NCBI RefSeq assembly: GCF_023734775.1
Contig: NZ_AP025735.1
Coordinates: 1 to 64,000, forward strand
DNA length: 64,000 bases
From: Nostoc cf. commune SO-36
Lineage (GTDB): Bacteria; Cyanobacteriota; Cyanobacteriia; Cyanobacteriales; Nostocaceae
Direction of reading: 5' to 3'
Shown here: piece by piece, positions 32,261 through 39,836 of the stretch
Layout of the letters: each line of letters begins with the position of its first letter
How positions within the stretch are numbered: the first letter of the stretch is position 1
Notes under the pieces: model-generated
Databases searched by the model: none
What the model saw: only the letters and a program-made list of their open reading frames with translations
Told to the model about the DNA's origin: nothing
Program-made: the position numbers and the translations under genes

Positions 32261-33109
32261 ATGATACCGAAACCTGAAAGAGATTCCAATACAAAAGTAA
32301 ACGGGAAATTTTATCCCCTACAAAATACTGAATGGGTAAAGGCTTGCAAGGAGTTAACCCATACTCAATTAAGCGTTCTTTATTACTTGAGGAGTGCTGA
32401 TCCTTACAGTAATGGCATGAAGATTAGAGCTTCAAGAATAGCTGATGAGCTACAGATATCAAGGCAAGCAGTCTACAAAGCTATTGATGCACTCTCAGAA
32501 AAAGAATACATCGAGAAAGAAGACGTTGAATACAGTTTAAAGCTGCGATCGCGTGGCTGCCTATGTGACAGTTTAGAGAACCGTCCACAACTGTCAACTG
32601 ACGGCGACAGTTGTAAACTGGAGGCGACAGTTGTAAACGTAGGGCGACAACTGTCAACTGACGGCGACAGTTGTAAACTGGAGGCGACAGTTGTAAACGC
32701 AGGGCGACAACCAGAAGCTGAAACCCTTGTAGAAGAAGAGTCCCAAAGCTCTAAGATTAATAAGACTTATTCAGACTTTATAAAAACTCTCTCAGAAGGG
32801 GAGAGAGAGGAATTTTTAAAATTTGGGGAAAAGAAGGCTGCACAGCTACCAAATCCCCCTACTCTCCCCCAACGCTGGATAGAAGCAAACTGGGAGGAGT
32901 TAGCAGCCCAGTGGTACAAGTCCAAGGGTCAAAGTTCCCCGGTACAAAATGCAAAATGGGAAACTGACCCGCGCACCCGTGATTGGCTATCCATCATCGA
33001 GGAAACAGCTAACCCCTTAGAATTCGCTACTGATAAAGAGAAACAGGATTTTGTCAGATGGTGTAACGAAACTAAACAATTTAGCTGGTTCAGAGAGGGT
33101 GAATTATGA
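32261..33109 (+). CDS. Winged-helix protein with internal 60-bp repeats (Rep-like)
   Basis: A 282-residue protein. Residues about 28-85 form a winged helix (TQLSVLYYLRSADPYSNG, then RIADELQISRQAVYKAIDAL). Residues 109-149 are two copies of a 20-residue unit (QLSTDGDSCKLEATVV) encoded by exact 60-bp direct repeats. The C-terminal part (about 165-282) is helical. The gene is followed, with an ATGA overlap, by a zinc-binding protein. Intragenic iterons beside a winged helix suggest a plasmid replication initiator, but the family is not proven. Confidence 0.6.
   Translation: MIPKPERDSNTKVNGKFYPLQNTEWVKACKELTHTQLSVLYYLRSADPYSNGMKIRASRIADELQISRQAVYKAIDALSEKEYIEKEDVEYSLKLRSRGCLCDSLENRPQLSTDGDSCKLEATVVNVGRQLSTDGDSCKLEATVVNAGRQPEAETLVEEESQSSKINKTYSDFIKTLSEGEREEFLKFGEKKAAQLPNPPTLPQRWIEANWEELAAQWYKSKGQSSPVQNAKWETDPRTRDWLSIIEETANPLEFATDKEKQDFVRWCNETKQFSWFREGEL
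32587..32706 (+). repeat. Two 60-bp direct repeats inside the winged-helix gene
   Basis: Units 32587-32646 and 32647-32706 are identical except at about one base. Each contains ACAACTGTC inverted relative to two copies of GGCGACAGTTGTAAAC, giving four direct and two inverted motif copies in 120 bp: iteron-like. Confidence 0.7.
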
Positions 33110-33666
33110 CTGACAATCTCTCTTGCAAAGTTCCTACAAACTCCTCCACCCCCGCAACGGACTTTGCGCTCCCAACCTTTGAGCGATCGCCAATTCTCCC
33201 CAATGAAGTTGAGGATAAGGAAATTTGGCAACCCAAATGGAATTGTTTTTGCTGCCAAGATACAGGGCAAATTCAAGCACATTTATTCAGGCTGATAATT
33301 CCCGACTACGACCCCAACCGCGATCGCATCCCTGTTTGTCAGGGTTGTAACAAATTTGACAATTATCATTTAAAGGAGTACGGCGTATTAGATACCCGCT
33401 TTGACTTGTATCTGTGCAAGAAACTGGATGCAATTTCCCGCGCTGACTGGAAGCAGGTTACACAAAAGCAATTTGAAATGTTTAAGCAGCGTGTTAATCA
33501 AGCCTCTAGCGAGATTGCCCAATCTCACAGTCTAAGCAGAAAAAACCGCACTTCTAATGATGAGCGTGAAGTGCAGCTACACAAGGCTGAAGTAGAGGCC
33601 ATCAGCCCCGAACAGTGGGAGGCAATGAATAAAGCTTACTTAGTAGGAAGCAATAAAGATGAGTAA
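33106..33666 (+). CDS. Zinc-binding hypothetical protein
   Basis: A 186-residue protein with a zinc-finger-like set: CFCC (about residues 48-51) and VCQGC (about 78-82), in a region WQPKWNCFCCQDTGQIQ. It is coupled to the upstream winged-helix gene (ATGA) and overlaps the next gene by eight bases. Possible accessory replication or primosome-like protein; inferred only from context. Confidence 0.6.
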   Translation: MTDNLSCKVPTNSSTPATDFALPTFERSPILPNEVEDKEIWQPKWNCFCCQDTGQIQAHLFRLIIPDYDPNRDRIPVCQGCNKFDNYHLKEYGVLDTRFDLYLCKKLDAISRADWKQVTQKQFEMFKQRVNQASSEIAQSHSLSRKNRTSNDEREVQLHKAEVEAISPEQWEAMNKAYLVGSNKDE

Positions 33667-35416
33667 GTATTCTGTAGGGGATTTTGAGGTAGGCGTAGCA
33701 AGCTTTACCGTAGGCGATCGCATTATTGCAAGTGGCGAACGATATGGCCGTGTATCGAGCGTACACAAGAAAATTGGTATCACTTGGGAAAATGGGCTAT
33801 TTGCGGAGTATACGCCCAAACAAATGCAGGCTTGGAATTACAAAAAATTCTTAGAGGATGAAGGAGCGATCGCCAAATGCAACTCACACAACTTGACCTC
33901 TGCTCAGGAGTTGGCGCAGGATTTTGTTATGCAGGACTCAAACAGGGATTTAAACTCATTGGAACCGCAGAGATTGATGAATACTGCTCAGGTATCCTTG
34001 AACTGCGATATCCCGACGTACACAACTACGGAAACGTGCGAGAAATCCCAAATCGTGCAAAACACAAACGTGGCTATTATATGCACCCAGGAAGACTCGA
34101 CATTATTACAGCTTCCCCACCCTGCCCCCCATTCTCCACAGAAGGCCAACGACTTGGAGGTGCAGACGAGCGAGATTGTTTCCCCAGTGTCCTCGAAACC
34201 ATTGGAGAATTGCAACCAAGATTTGCAGCAATTGAAAACGTCCCAGGACTTGTTACTTGCCCCGATTATCCAGGACAGCCCACAGGCTCATATTTCAGAG
34301 GCGTGGTCAGTACCCTTGACCTCTTCGGGTACGATGCGGAATGGATTACTATCGGAAGCGGCCACTTTGCCAGCCCCTACATTAGAGAAAGATTATTGCT
34401 GGTTGCGATCGCCAGGAGCATTGTCATCGACTGGGAAAGGGCGGCCCCCTGGACAGACCAAGCAAGAAGCAGAACTGAAGAGATTAGGTTTAATAAACAA
34501 AGGCGAGGTATTAAACCCGGCTATCCTTTGTCAGTGGTACGAAATCCCGGAAACTTGGCTAGACCCCTTGGAATCAAGAGCCGCGACGGAATTGTTAGAA
34601 GAATGCGGCAGGCAGCAGGAAATCTTCTCGATCCTAGAGTCGCAGCGATCGCCCTTAACCGAGTCCTCTACCTCAACTCCCTATGTAGAGAGCCAGCCGC
34701 CAGTTACCAGGGCTAATGCTAAGGCCGGAACTTACATTATTGACCAGTCCGAAACGTTGGGAATTATTAAAGATAGATGGGGATTTGCTTTTGTTGTTGA
34801 CTGGTTTAATTCCCAATTTACTTACAACTGGGAACGGGATGATCAACTGATTGGTGAGTTGGCGATCGCACCCCAACACCTTATCACCAAATTCTTAGAG
34901 GATAACCACCCCCAACTCTGTACAAAGTGTTTAAAAGTAGTTGAGAGGGATTACACCTGCGATCGCTGCTCATCTATGCAGTGTACACAGCAATCAAACA
35001 GCGTAAATTGCCCTAGCTGTGAATCTCCACTAATCACGTTAAATAATGGCTGTGGTGTGTGTGGATGGACACCCGAAAATTTCTTAGAGGAAAGTGAGCC
35101 GCAGCCGGAAACTGTGCGGAAGCCAAAAGGCAGACAGCGCAAAGGATGCCTGTACAGATACATTGAAAATAAGAAGCTGAAAAATGGAAGCATCGCTTCT
35201 TACCCCCGTGTGATTGGACACAGAGAGCAGGGTAATCCTACTCATTGGAGATGGGGGTTTAACTGGGAAGAGAAGATAGACGGCGAGTGGAAGGGGCGGA
35301 GTATTGGAAGTGTGCCAGTGGGGGCAGTTCCTATGATTCAGTCAATGCAGAGAGAAGGGGCTAGTTTAGAAGAAATAATCGGCTTTATCAGGAGGGCTAA
35401 AAGTAAAAAATCTTAG
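33659..35416 (+). CDS. Zinc-binding protein overprinted on a DNA methyltransferase gene
   Basis: A 585-residue open frame. Residues 1-72 are a small KOW/SH3-like region (FTVGDRIIASGERYGRVSSV). Residues about 73-352 are encoded by the same DNA as the nested methyltransferase, in a different frame: the first part (about 73-245) is Gln/Ser/Thr/Pro-rich, the second (about 248-325) is protein-like (WLRSPGALSSTGKGRPPGQT, then LNKGEVLNP-type and WLDPLESRAATELLE phrases) and recalls segments downstream of cyanobacterial methyltransferases. Residues 353-585 are well formed, with four CxxC pairs (about 420-470) and a basic end. Three copies of TTCTTAGAGGA encode FLE(D/E). Both frames appear coding. Confidence 0.65.
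   Translation: MSKYSVGDFEVGVASFTVGDRIIASGERYGRVSSVHKKIGITWENGLFAEYTPKQMQAWNYKKFLEDEGAIAKCNSHNLTSAQELAQDFVMQDSNRDLNSLEPQRLMNTAQVSLNCDIPTYTTTETCEKSQIVQNTNVAIICTQEDSTLLQLPHPAPHSPQKANDLEVQTSEIVSPVSSKPLENCNQDLQQLKTSQDLLLAPIIQDSPQAHISEAWSVPLTSSGTMRNGLLSEAATLPAPTLEKDYCWLRSPGALSSTGKGRPPGQTKQEAELKRLGLINKGEVLNPAILCQWYEIPETWLDPLESRAATELLEECGRQQEIFSILESQRSPLTESSTSTPYVESQPPVTRANAKAGTYIIDQSETLGIIKDRWGFAFVVDWFNSQFTYNWERDDQLIGELAIAPQHLITKFLEDNHPQLCTKCLKVVERDYTCDRCSSMQCTQQSNSVNCPSCESPLITLNNGCGVCGWTPENFLEESEPQPETVRKPKGRQRKGCLYRYIENKKLKNGSIASYPRVIGHREQGNPTHWRWGFNWEEKIDGEWKGRSIGSVPVGAVPMIQSMQREGASLEEIIGFIRRAKSKKS
33877..34716 (+). CDS. C5-cytosine DNA methyltransferase (nested gene)
   Basis: A 279-residue C5-methyltransferase that transfers methyl from SAM to cytosine in DNA. 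Motifs in order: I DLCSGVGAGF (about 7-16), II AEIDEYC, IV with catalytic Cys83 in ASPPCPPFS, VI ENVPGL (120-125), VIII RERLLLVAI (about 167), and a final AAGNLLDPRVAAIAL like motifs IX-X. The segment for target recognition (about 180-245) is short. The whole gene lies within the 33659-35416 frame, shifted by two bases, so the two proteins share 840 bp. Target sequence unknown; whether it touches HIP1 (GCGATCGC) is speculation. Confidence 0.8.
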   Translation: MQLTQLDLCSGVGAGFCYAGLKQGFKLIGTAEIDEYCSGILELRYPDVHNYGNVREIPNRAKHKRGYYMHPGRLDIITASPPCPPFSTEGQRLGGADERDCFPSVLETIGELQPRFAAIENVPGLVTCPDYPGQPTGSYFRGVVSTLDLFGYDAEWITIGSGHFASPYIRERLLLVAIARSIVIDWERAAPWTDQARSRTEEIRFNKQRRGIKPGYPLSVVRNPGNLARPLGIKSRDGIVRRMRQAAGNLLDPRVAAIALNRVLYLNSLCREPAASYQG

Positions 35417-35469
35417 TTATGTAAGGGAGATAAAATTGTAAACTATCAACTTTAGAATGAGGCAAATTT

Positions 35470-36087
35470 ATGCAACTAGGATTATTCCTTGACTTAGACG
35501 GAACTGTAAGAGAATCGACAGACGGTAAATTTATCCAAACACCCAAGGGGCAGCGAATAATGGCGGGTGTACATGAAGCGATCGCTTTTCATAAAAGCCA
35601 AGGTTACACAATTATCGGTGTGACTAATCAAGGTGGATGTGACACCATTAACCGTGATACTGGGAAACCGCTTAAGAGTTTAGAGAATGCGATCGCTGAA
35701 CAACACTACACTCTTGAATTAATTCCCCAGCTTGAAGCGATTTATTTCTGCCCTGACATGAAGGGTTTGATAGTTCATCGAGTAAATAGAAATGATGCTG
35801 TTAAGCTTGCTGATCATACACCAGATGGAGAATTCTTAGAGGAAAAATTCAGATATAGAAAGCCTGGGGCTGGGATGATTTATCAGGCTGTATTTGATTT
35901 TGGCATTGATTTATCTAAAAGTTGGATGATAGGAGATAGAGACGAAGATGAGAAGGCAGCGAAGGCAGCAGGGGTCAATTTTATGTGGGCTGATATTTGG
36001 CACATGAGGTTCACACCTGGAATGTATGAAATAAGGCAGGCAACGCAAAGCCAAGTAGAATTTTTAGAGGGAATAAATTTAAATTAA
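35470..36087 (+). CDS. HAD-family phosphatase (HAD-IIIA)
   Basis: A 205-residue hydrolase. Motif I is FLDLDGTV with nucleophile Asp8 and Asp10, motif II is GVTNQGG, and motifs III/IV are RKPGAG and MIGDRDEDEKAAKAAG. This is the HAD-IIIA layout of GmhB-type bisphosphate phosphatases and of polynucleotide 3'-phosphatases; a DNA 3'-end repair role would suit the neighbours but is unproven. FLEE near residue 122 derives from the dispersed motif. Confidence 0.85.
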   Translation: MQLGLFLDLDGTVRESTDGKFIQTPKGQRIMAGVHEAIAFHKSQGYTIIGVTNQGGCDTINRDTGKPLKSLENAIAEQHYTLELIPQLEAIYFCPDMKGLIVHRVNRNDAVKLADHTPDGEFLEEKFRYRKPGAGMIYQAVFDFGIDLSKSWMIGDRDEDEKAAKAAGVNFMWADIWHMRFTPGMYEIRQATQSQVEFLEGINLN

Positions 36088-36106
36088 TATTCTTTATTAA
36101 AGAATA

Positions 36107-36463
36107 ATGCTATTAACAGAACCGGAAATACAACAAGTTTTAGAGCAAGTTCAAGCTGCTTTTCCCAACTTAACTGATTGGGAATACAACAATGAAAAAA
36201 ACGAGGAGTATTTTGGCTTCTCTATTTGGGGACAACTAGTTACTAATCCCGAACAACTAATGCCACGGCGTTTTTTTATTACACTCGATACTTACGAAGA
36301 GAAGTGGCAAGGATGTTTAACGATAGGACAACCTAGCTATCTGTGGTCGAGTGCTGATGTGGGGGACGCTCATTTAGTAGATACGGAACTAAGTGAAACT
36401 TTAGAAGAGGCGATCGCAGCACTCAAGGCGAAAATAGTAGAACTGTTCCAAGCTTTTCAGTAA
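36107..36463 (+). CDS. Hypothetical protein
   Basis: A 118-residue acidic alpha/beta protein (LLTEPEIQQVLEQVQAAFPN, then FFITLDTYEEKWQGCLTIG) that resembles small immunity-type or accessory proteins. Begins 20 bp after the phosphatase gene. No recognised family. Confidence 0.55.
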   Translation: MLLTEPEIQQVLEQVQAAFPNLTDWEYNNEKNEEYFGFSIWGQLVTNPEQLMPRRFFITLDTYEEKWQGCLTIGQPSYLWSSADVGDAHLVDTELSETLEEAIAALKAKIVELFQAFQ

Positions 36464-36567
36464 ATGAGCAGTAGCGCTAAATGCCTAGAGCGATCACCCT
36501 ATACGTTCCAGTTCTTAACACCCCAAAATCTATAACTGTCCGACAACCCTACTTAAGGGAGATTAAA

Positions 36568-37407
36568 TTATCTTCTTCTGGAAAATCCTAGCTTCTTATT
36601 TATGAATAAGATACCAAGTCCAAAGAAGAAGAAAGCAAAGTTAGTATTGGGTTCGGGTACTGAGGCGACGTTATCAAGTGACTCAAATCTAATAAAATCC
36701 AATTGGTAAGCTGAATTCACACAACAATTAGGGAAAAAACTGCTGTCATTAGACTGGTCGCCAAATGCCACAGTACCAACTAGACTTTCATCTTGTGGTA
36801 TTACACCAGTACGTGTTAGCACAGGAGTTGCAGTACCTGCAATAATGTCGTCAAAAGATTTATCCACATAGACATTTAGGTTGCCATCTATATAGCTAAT
36901 TGCATATTCATGAAAAACAGAAGTGTCGATTGCAAAGCTATCCCCTACTAAGTCAGACCACTGTATACTGTTTTCACCTATAGTTAATGAATTAGCCCGA
37001 TCTACCTCAGAAAAAGAATAATTGCCATTTGGGAAAAAAATCTGCTGTGCAAAGGGTGATAAACCCAAACCATAGTCAAAAGAGTTGAAAGAAGAACGCA
37101 GTACTTTTACACCCATCGAAATTATATAGTTGGTAGCATTAATGTTTCTGCTATACAGATTAACTGCTGTTCCGGTAGTACTAACACTTAATACATCACT
37201 CGCTTCACCAGTAAATTGTGGTGTTACCGTTATCGTACCATTTGGTGGTTCAGCCACAAAACTGTCTAATTGCCAACCAACAGCGTTGGGTGTACCGCTC
37301 CCATCAAAGAGGAATGTTGCTGCTTGTGCCGCAGAAGGTAAACCAATACCAGCGCAGCCCAGAAGAAGGCTAGCAGTAGTAATGCCCAGTTTTTGAGTTA
37401 TTTTCAT
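36568..37407 (-). CDS. PEP-CTERM exported protein
   Basis: The start at MKITQKLG (37407) gives a Sec signal peptide ending AAQAA. The mature part is a beta-sandwich-like region. The C-terminus has the PEP-CTERM sorting signal: VPEPNTNFAFFFFGLGILF followed by basic residues. Such proteins are processed by an exosortase and targeted to the surface or extracellular matrix. No exosortase is in the window. An in-frame TTG 15 bp upstream is an alternative start. Confidence 0.85.
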   Translation of the reverse strand: MKITQKLGITTASLLLGCAGIGLPSAAQAATFLFDGSGTPNAVGWQLDSFVAEPPNGTITVTPQFTGEASDVLSVSTTGTAVNLYSRNINATNYIISMGVKVLRSSFNSFDYGLGLSPFAQQIFFPNGNYSFSEVDRANSLTIGENSIQWSDLVGDSFAIDTSVFHEYAISYIDGNLNVYVDKSFDDIIAGTATPVLTRTGVIPQDESLVGTVAFGDQSNDSSFFPNCCVNSAYQLDFIRFESLDNVASVPEPNTNFAFFFFGLGILFINKKLGFSRRR

Positions 37408-37752
37408 GAGGAAATTTTTCAATTAATTAAATTGGATGATTTCAGCATTAAAACGTAGTTTAATGGTTGCGAGTACCACATTACATTGCTACTCGCACCC
37501 CGCAACTTTTAGTAAACTATTATTTAAGATTTTTATCTGGGCAAAATAAAAATAATATTTACTAATTCTTCATTAGTACCTAAAGTATATAAATTTTCGG
37601 TGAATTTACTTTAAGTAAATAAAAAGAGAAATATCAAAATGGTATCTCTCATGCAGCAGATTAAGGGATTCCTACGGCGGTAAACTACGCCCCCCAGTTC
37701 CAGTTTCTTAGAGGAAAAGAGCGATCGCAGTAGTTCATACTAAAATGAAACG
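37408..37752. other. Intergenic region with repeats
   Basis: No supported gene. AT-rich, then (37667-37694) an inverted copy of the CTACGGCGGTAAACTACGC repeat and a copy of TTCTTAGAGGAA (37705) beside a HIP1 site. Confidence 0.4.
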
Positions 37753-37830
37753 CTACACAGCAACTTGAATCAAGCTAGTATTCTCCTTAAGAATATCTAT
37801 TTCATCAAGAGATAGTATTTTAGGTTGCAT
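37753..37830 (-). CDS. Possible 25-residue peptide gene
   Basis: MQPKILSLDEIDILKENTSL then IQVAV and stop. It is preceded on its strand by TTATCCTCAAGAGATA, close to the recurrent leader TATCCTCTAAGAA. The peptide has the look of a precursor or of a truncated N-terminus; expression is uncertain. Confidence 0.3.
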   Translation of the reverse strand: MQPKILSLDEIDILKENTSLIQVAV

Positions 37831-37855
37831 TATCTCTTGAGGATAAGTGTAGTTG

Positions 37856-37925
37856 TGTGAATGGATACCCAAGAATTTCTTAGAGGAAAAAAAGGAAAGT
37901 GAAGGCGTTGGCGATCGCTTTGGAG
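37856..37925 (+). pseudogene. Remnant of the 585-residue zinc protein
   Basis: The frame CEWIPKNFLEEKKESEG corresponds to CGWTPENFLEESEP at about 35057-35100 and shares the DNA around TTTCTTAGAGGAAA, but there are stops upstream and no start. A decayed partial copy. Confidence 0.5.
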
Positions 37926-38030
37926 TAAGGCGATGCCTACGGCTGGCTACGCCTACGCACTCCTAAACCCGTTAATAGGTTTGCTTGATTCAGTTGTGGG
38001 AGATAATCTATTGGTTTGTAACTTCCAGTC

Positions 38031-38638
38031 ATGACCACCGAACCAAATCAGCTAAACCTATTCCCATCTGTAACGCCCACACCAGCACGTAGAGCAGAGG
38101 GGCTGGTGATGAGTGCTGATGCTCTGCTGAAGTGGAAGTCTCAGATTTTGGACTATCAGCAACGGGTTAGGGAAACCAAGCCAGTGCAGCAGGCGACATT
38201 ATTTGATTTAGCCCGGTGCATTGTGACCCAGACCGGATTGATCCGTTGCAGCTACAGGTGCGATCGCTCTCTTTTTGGAGAATGCCAGCAGACAGCCCCG
38301 GCGATGCGTGTCTTTACTTTGTTGTTGATTCTGCGGCTAGTCTGATTTTGTATGTGGGGGAAACTTGCAAAAGTAATAAACGCTGGAAAGGGATTCACGC
38401 CTGCAAGGATTACATAGCTAGCTACCAGGATTTGCATTATCGCTATGGAATGAAAACAGCAGTCAACATCGCTTTTTGGTGGGATACACCTGTTGACCGA
38501 CGCGCACGGCAAGAGTTGGAATTGAGTTTAATTTTGAAGTGGCGCAGTCCATTTAATAAAGAAAACTGGGAGCGGTGGGGGCAACCGTTTTGGGTAGAAA
38601 AAGTAAAGTTTAGTATCAAAGTAAATCTCCTCTTTTAA
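38031..38638 (+). pseudogene. GIY-YIG-like nuclease, frameshifted
   Basis: The N-terminal part (38031 to about 38210: MTTEPNQLNLFPSVTP ... LFDL) and the C-terminal part (from about 38207: SPVHCDPDRIDPLQLQ ... LYFVVDSAASLILYVGETCK ... LILKWRSPFNKENW) are in different frames but join into one plausible protein if one A is restored near 38210. The second part has a GIY-YIG-like core (LYFVV, ILYVGET, a late RRARQELELSLI). It is either a pseudogene, a sequencing indel, or an expressed downstream half starting at GTG 38216. Confidence 0.6.
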
Positions 38639-38828
38639 TAGAGTGATAACTTATTAATTGAAGCCCTATAGCTTCATAGGCAGATTTAACAGCCTGTTTG
38701 TTCAATTTAATAAGAGGTAAAAACGCTGTTGTATTGCAATCTGTCTCGTCAACTAACAGCAACACCCAACTCGAACACTGATATTTCCTCCTAGTGGTAA
38801 ACAGAGGGCACTGTAACTGATTGCTCAA
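38616..38828 (-). CDS. Doubtful small ORF
   Basis: A 70-codon minus-strand frame (TTG start) overlapping the end of the GIY-YIG gene by 23 bp. The C-terminal part (LPLIKLNKQAVKSAYEAIGL) looks protein-like and an AGGAGG lies inside it before a possible internal start, but there is no family match. May be a remnant. Confidence 0.3.
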   Translation of the reverse strand: MSNQLQCPLFTTRRKYQCSSWVLLLVDETDCNTTAFLPLIKLNKQAVKSAYEAIGLQLISYHSIKRGDLL

Positions 38829-39183
38829 TGTATTTTAATCAGTACAACCCTGAACGATGGATGTGAGGAAATAACTAAGTGACTAGAGCTTGGGTGTTGT
38901 TGTTTTGGGAATATAAGCAACGCCTAACTGCACTATCCCCTTCAACAGCAGAATAATTAGTTGATTCTTATCGGTATTAATAGTTTTTATTCTGGTTTAC
39001 CGAACTGAGCAATTAGAGTAAACCGTAATCTTTTTTACTGCTTAATTTTGTGCGGTAATCATCAATTATTTGGTGATAAAAACCGAATTTACAGGAGTTT
39101 TAAGCATACTTATTATGAATACATAAGCACAAACCCAAGTGCAAAAACGATTAAACAAAAGTTAATTAATGCGAGAAAGAGTT
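38829..39183. promoter_or_regulatory. Upstream region of the Hsp20 gene
   Basis: No supported gene. An inverted pair GGTTTAC (38994-39000) and GTAAACC (39018-39024) is a candidate operator for the downstream small heat-shock gene. No CIRCE-like element was recognised. Confidence 0.3.
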
Positions 39184-39636
39184 ATGGTACTAGTTCGTTA
39201 CAACCCCTGGCAAGAATTGAACGCTTTAGAACGTCACATCAACGGCTTATTTGGAGATACCAGAGTACCATCTGCACGGCTTGAAAAAGGCTTTGTCAGA
39301 GTTCCGGCTGCTGAGTTGCAAGAAACTGATGATGCTATTCATCTCAAACTAGAACTACCAGGACTGGAAGCTAAAGACCTAGATATTCAAGTTACCCAAG
39401 ATGCTGTTCACATTAGTGGTGAGCGCAAGTCCCAAACTAAAACCGAAAACAATGGTACTACAAGAAGTGAATTCTACTATGGTAAATTCCAACGTGTAAT
39501 TCCTCTATCTGTTCGGATTCAAAATACTAATGTCACCGCAGATTATAAAGATGGAATTTTGAATTTGACACTGCCCAAGTCTGAGCAAGAAAAGAACAAA
39601 GTTGTCAAGGTGAATCTAGAACAACCTGCTGTATAG
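39184..39636 (+). CDS. Small heat-shock protein, Hsp20/alpha-crystallin family
   Basis: The start MVLVRYNPWQEL at 39184 matches the usual cyanobacterial HspA beginning; the upstream ATG at 39169 would add five residues. The 150-residue product has an alpha-crystallin domain (about 38-130) with LKLELPGLEAKDLDIQVTQD and the conserved DGILNLTLPK near the end. ATP-independent holdase chaperone. A terminator follows. Confidence 0.92.
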   Translation: MVLVRYNPWQELNALERHINGLFGDTRVPSARLEKGFVRVPAAELQETDDAIHLKLELPGLEAKDLDIQVTQDAVHISGERKSQTKTENNGTTRSEFYYGKFQRVIPLSVRIQNTNVTADYKDGILNLTLPKSEQEKNKVVKVNLEQPAV

Positions 39637-39676
39637 TCTGAAACTTCTCTACCTCCAATGATTGATTGAGATAGCT

Positions 39677-39709
39677 AAAAGCCCAGTTATGAGATGACTG
39701 GGCTTTTTT
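39677..39709 (+). terminator. Rho-independent terminator of the Hsp20 gene
   Basis: AAAAGCCCAGT (39677-39687) pairs perfectly with ACTGGGCTTTT (39697-39707), followed by TT, 40 bp after the stop. Confidence 0.85.
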
Positions 39710-39836
39710 GTATACGATCGCTCTTTTTTCCTCTAAGAATTGGGGGAGCGATCGCTTTGCGCCATCGTCTACCAGCTATATCCCATCTCTACAAGTTTCC
39801 TCTAAGAATTACTGCTAAAACGGTGTAGTATTGAAA

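Noticed and set aside
32261-33109. Firm naming of the plasmid replication initiator
   Set aside because: Winged helix and iteron-like repeats are suggestive, but no known Rep family signature is visible.
39048-39284. 78-codon plus-strand frame before Hsp20
   Set aside because: It runs into the Hsp20 gene in another frame and has no protein-like features.
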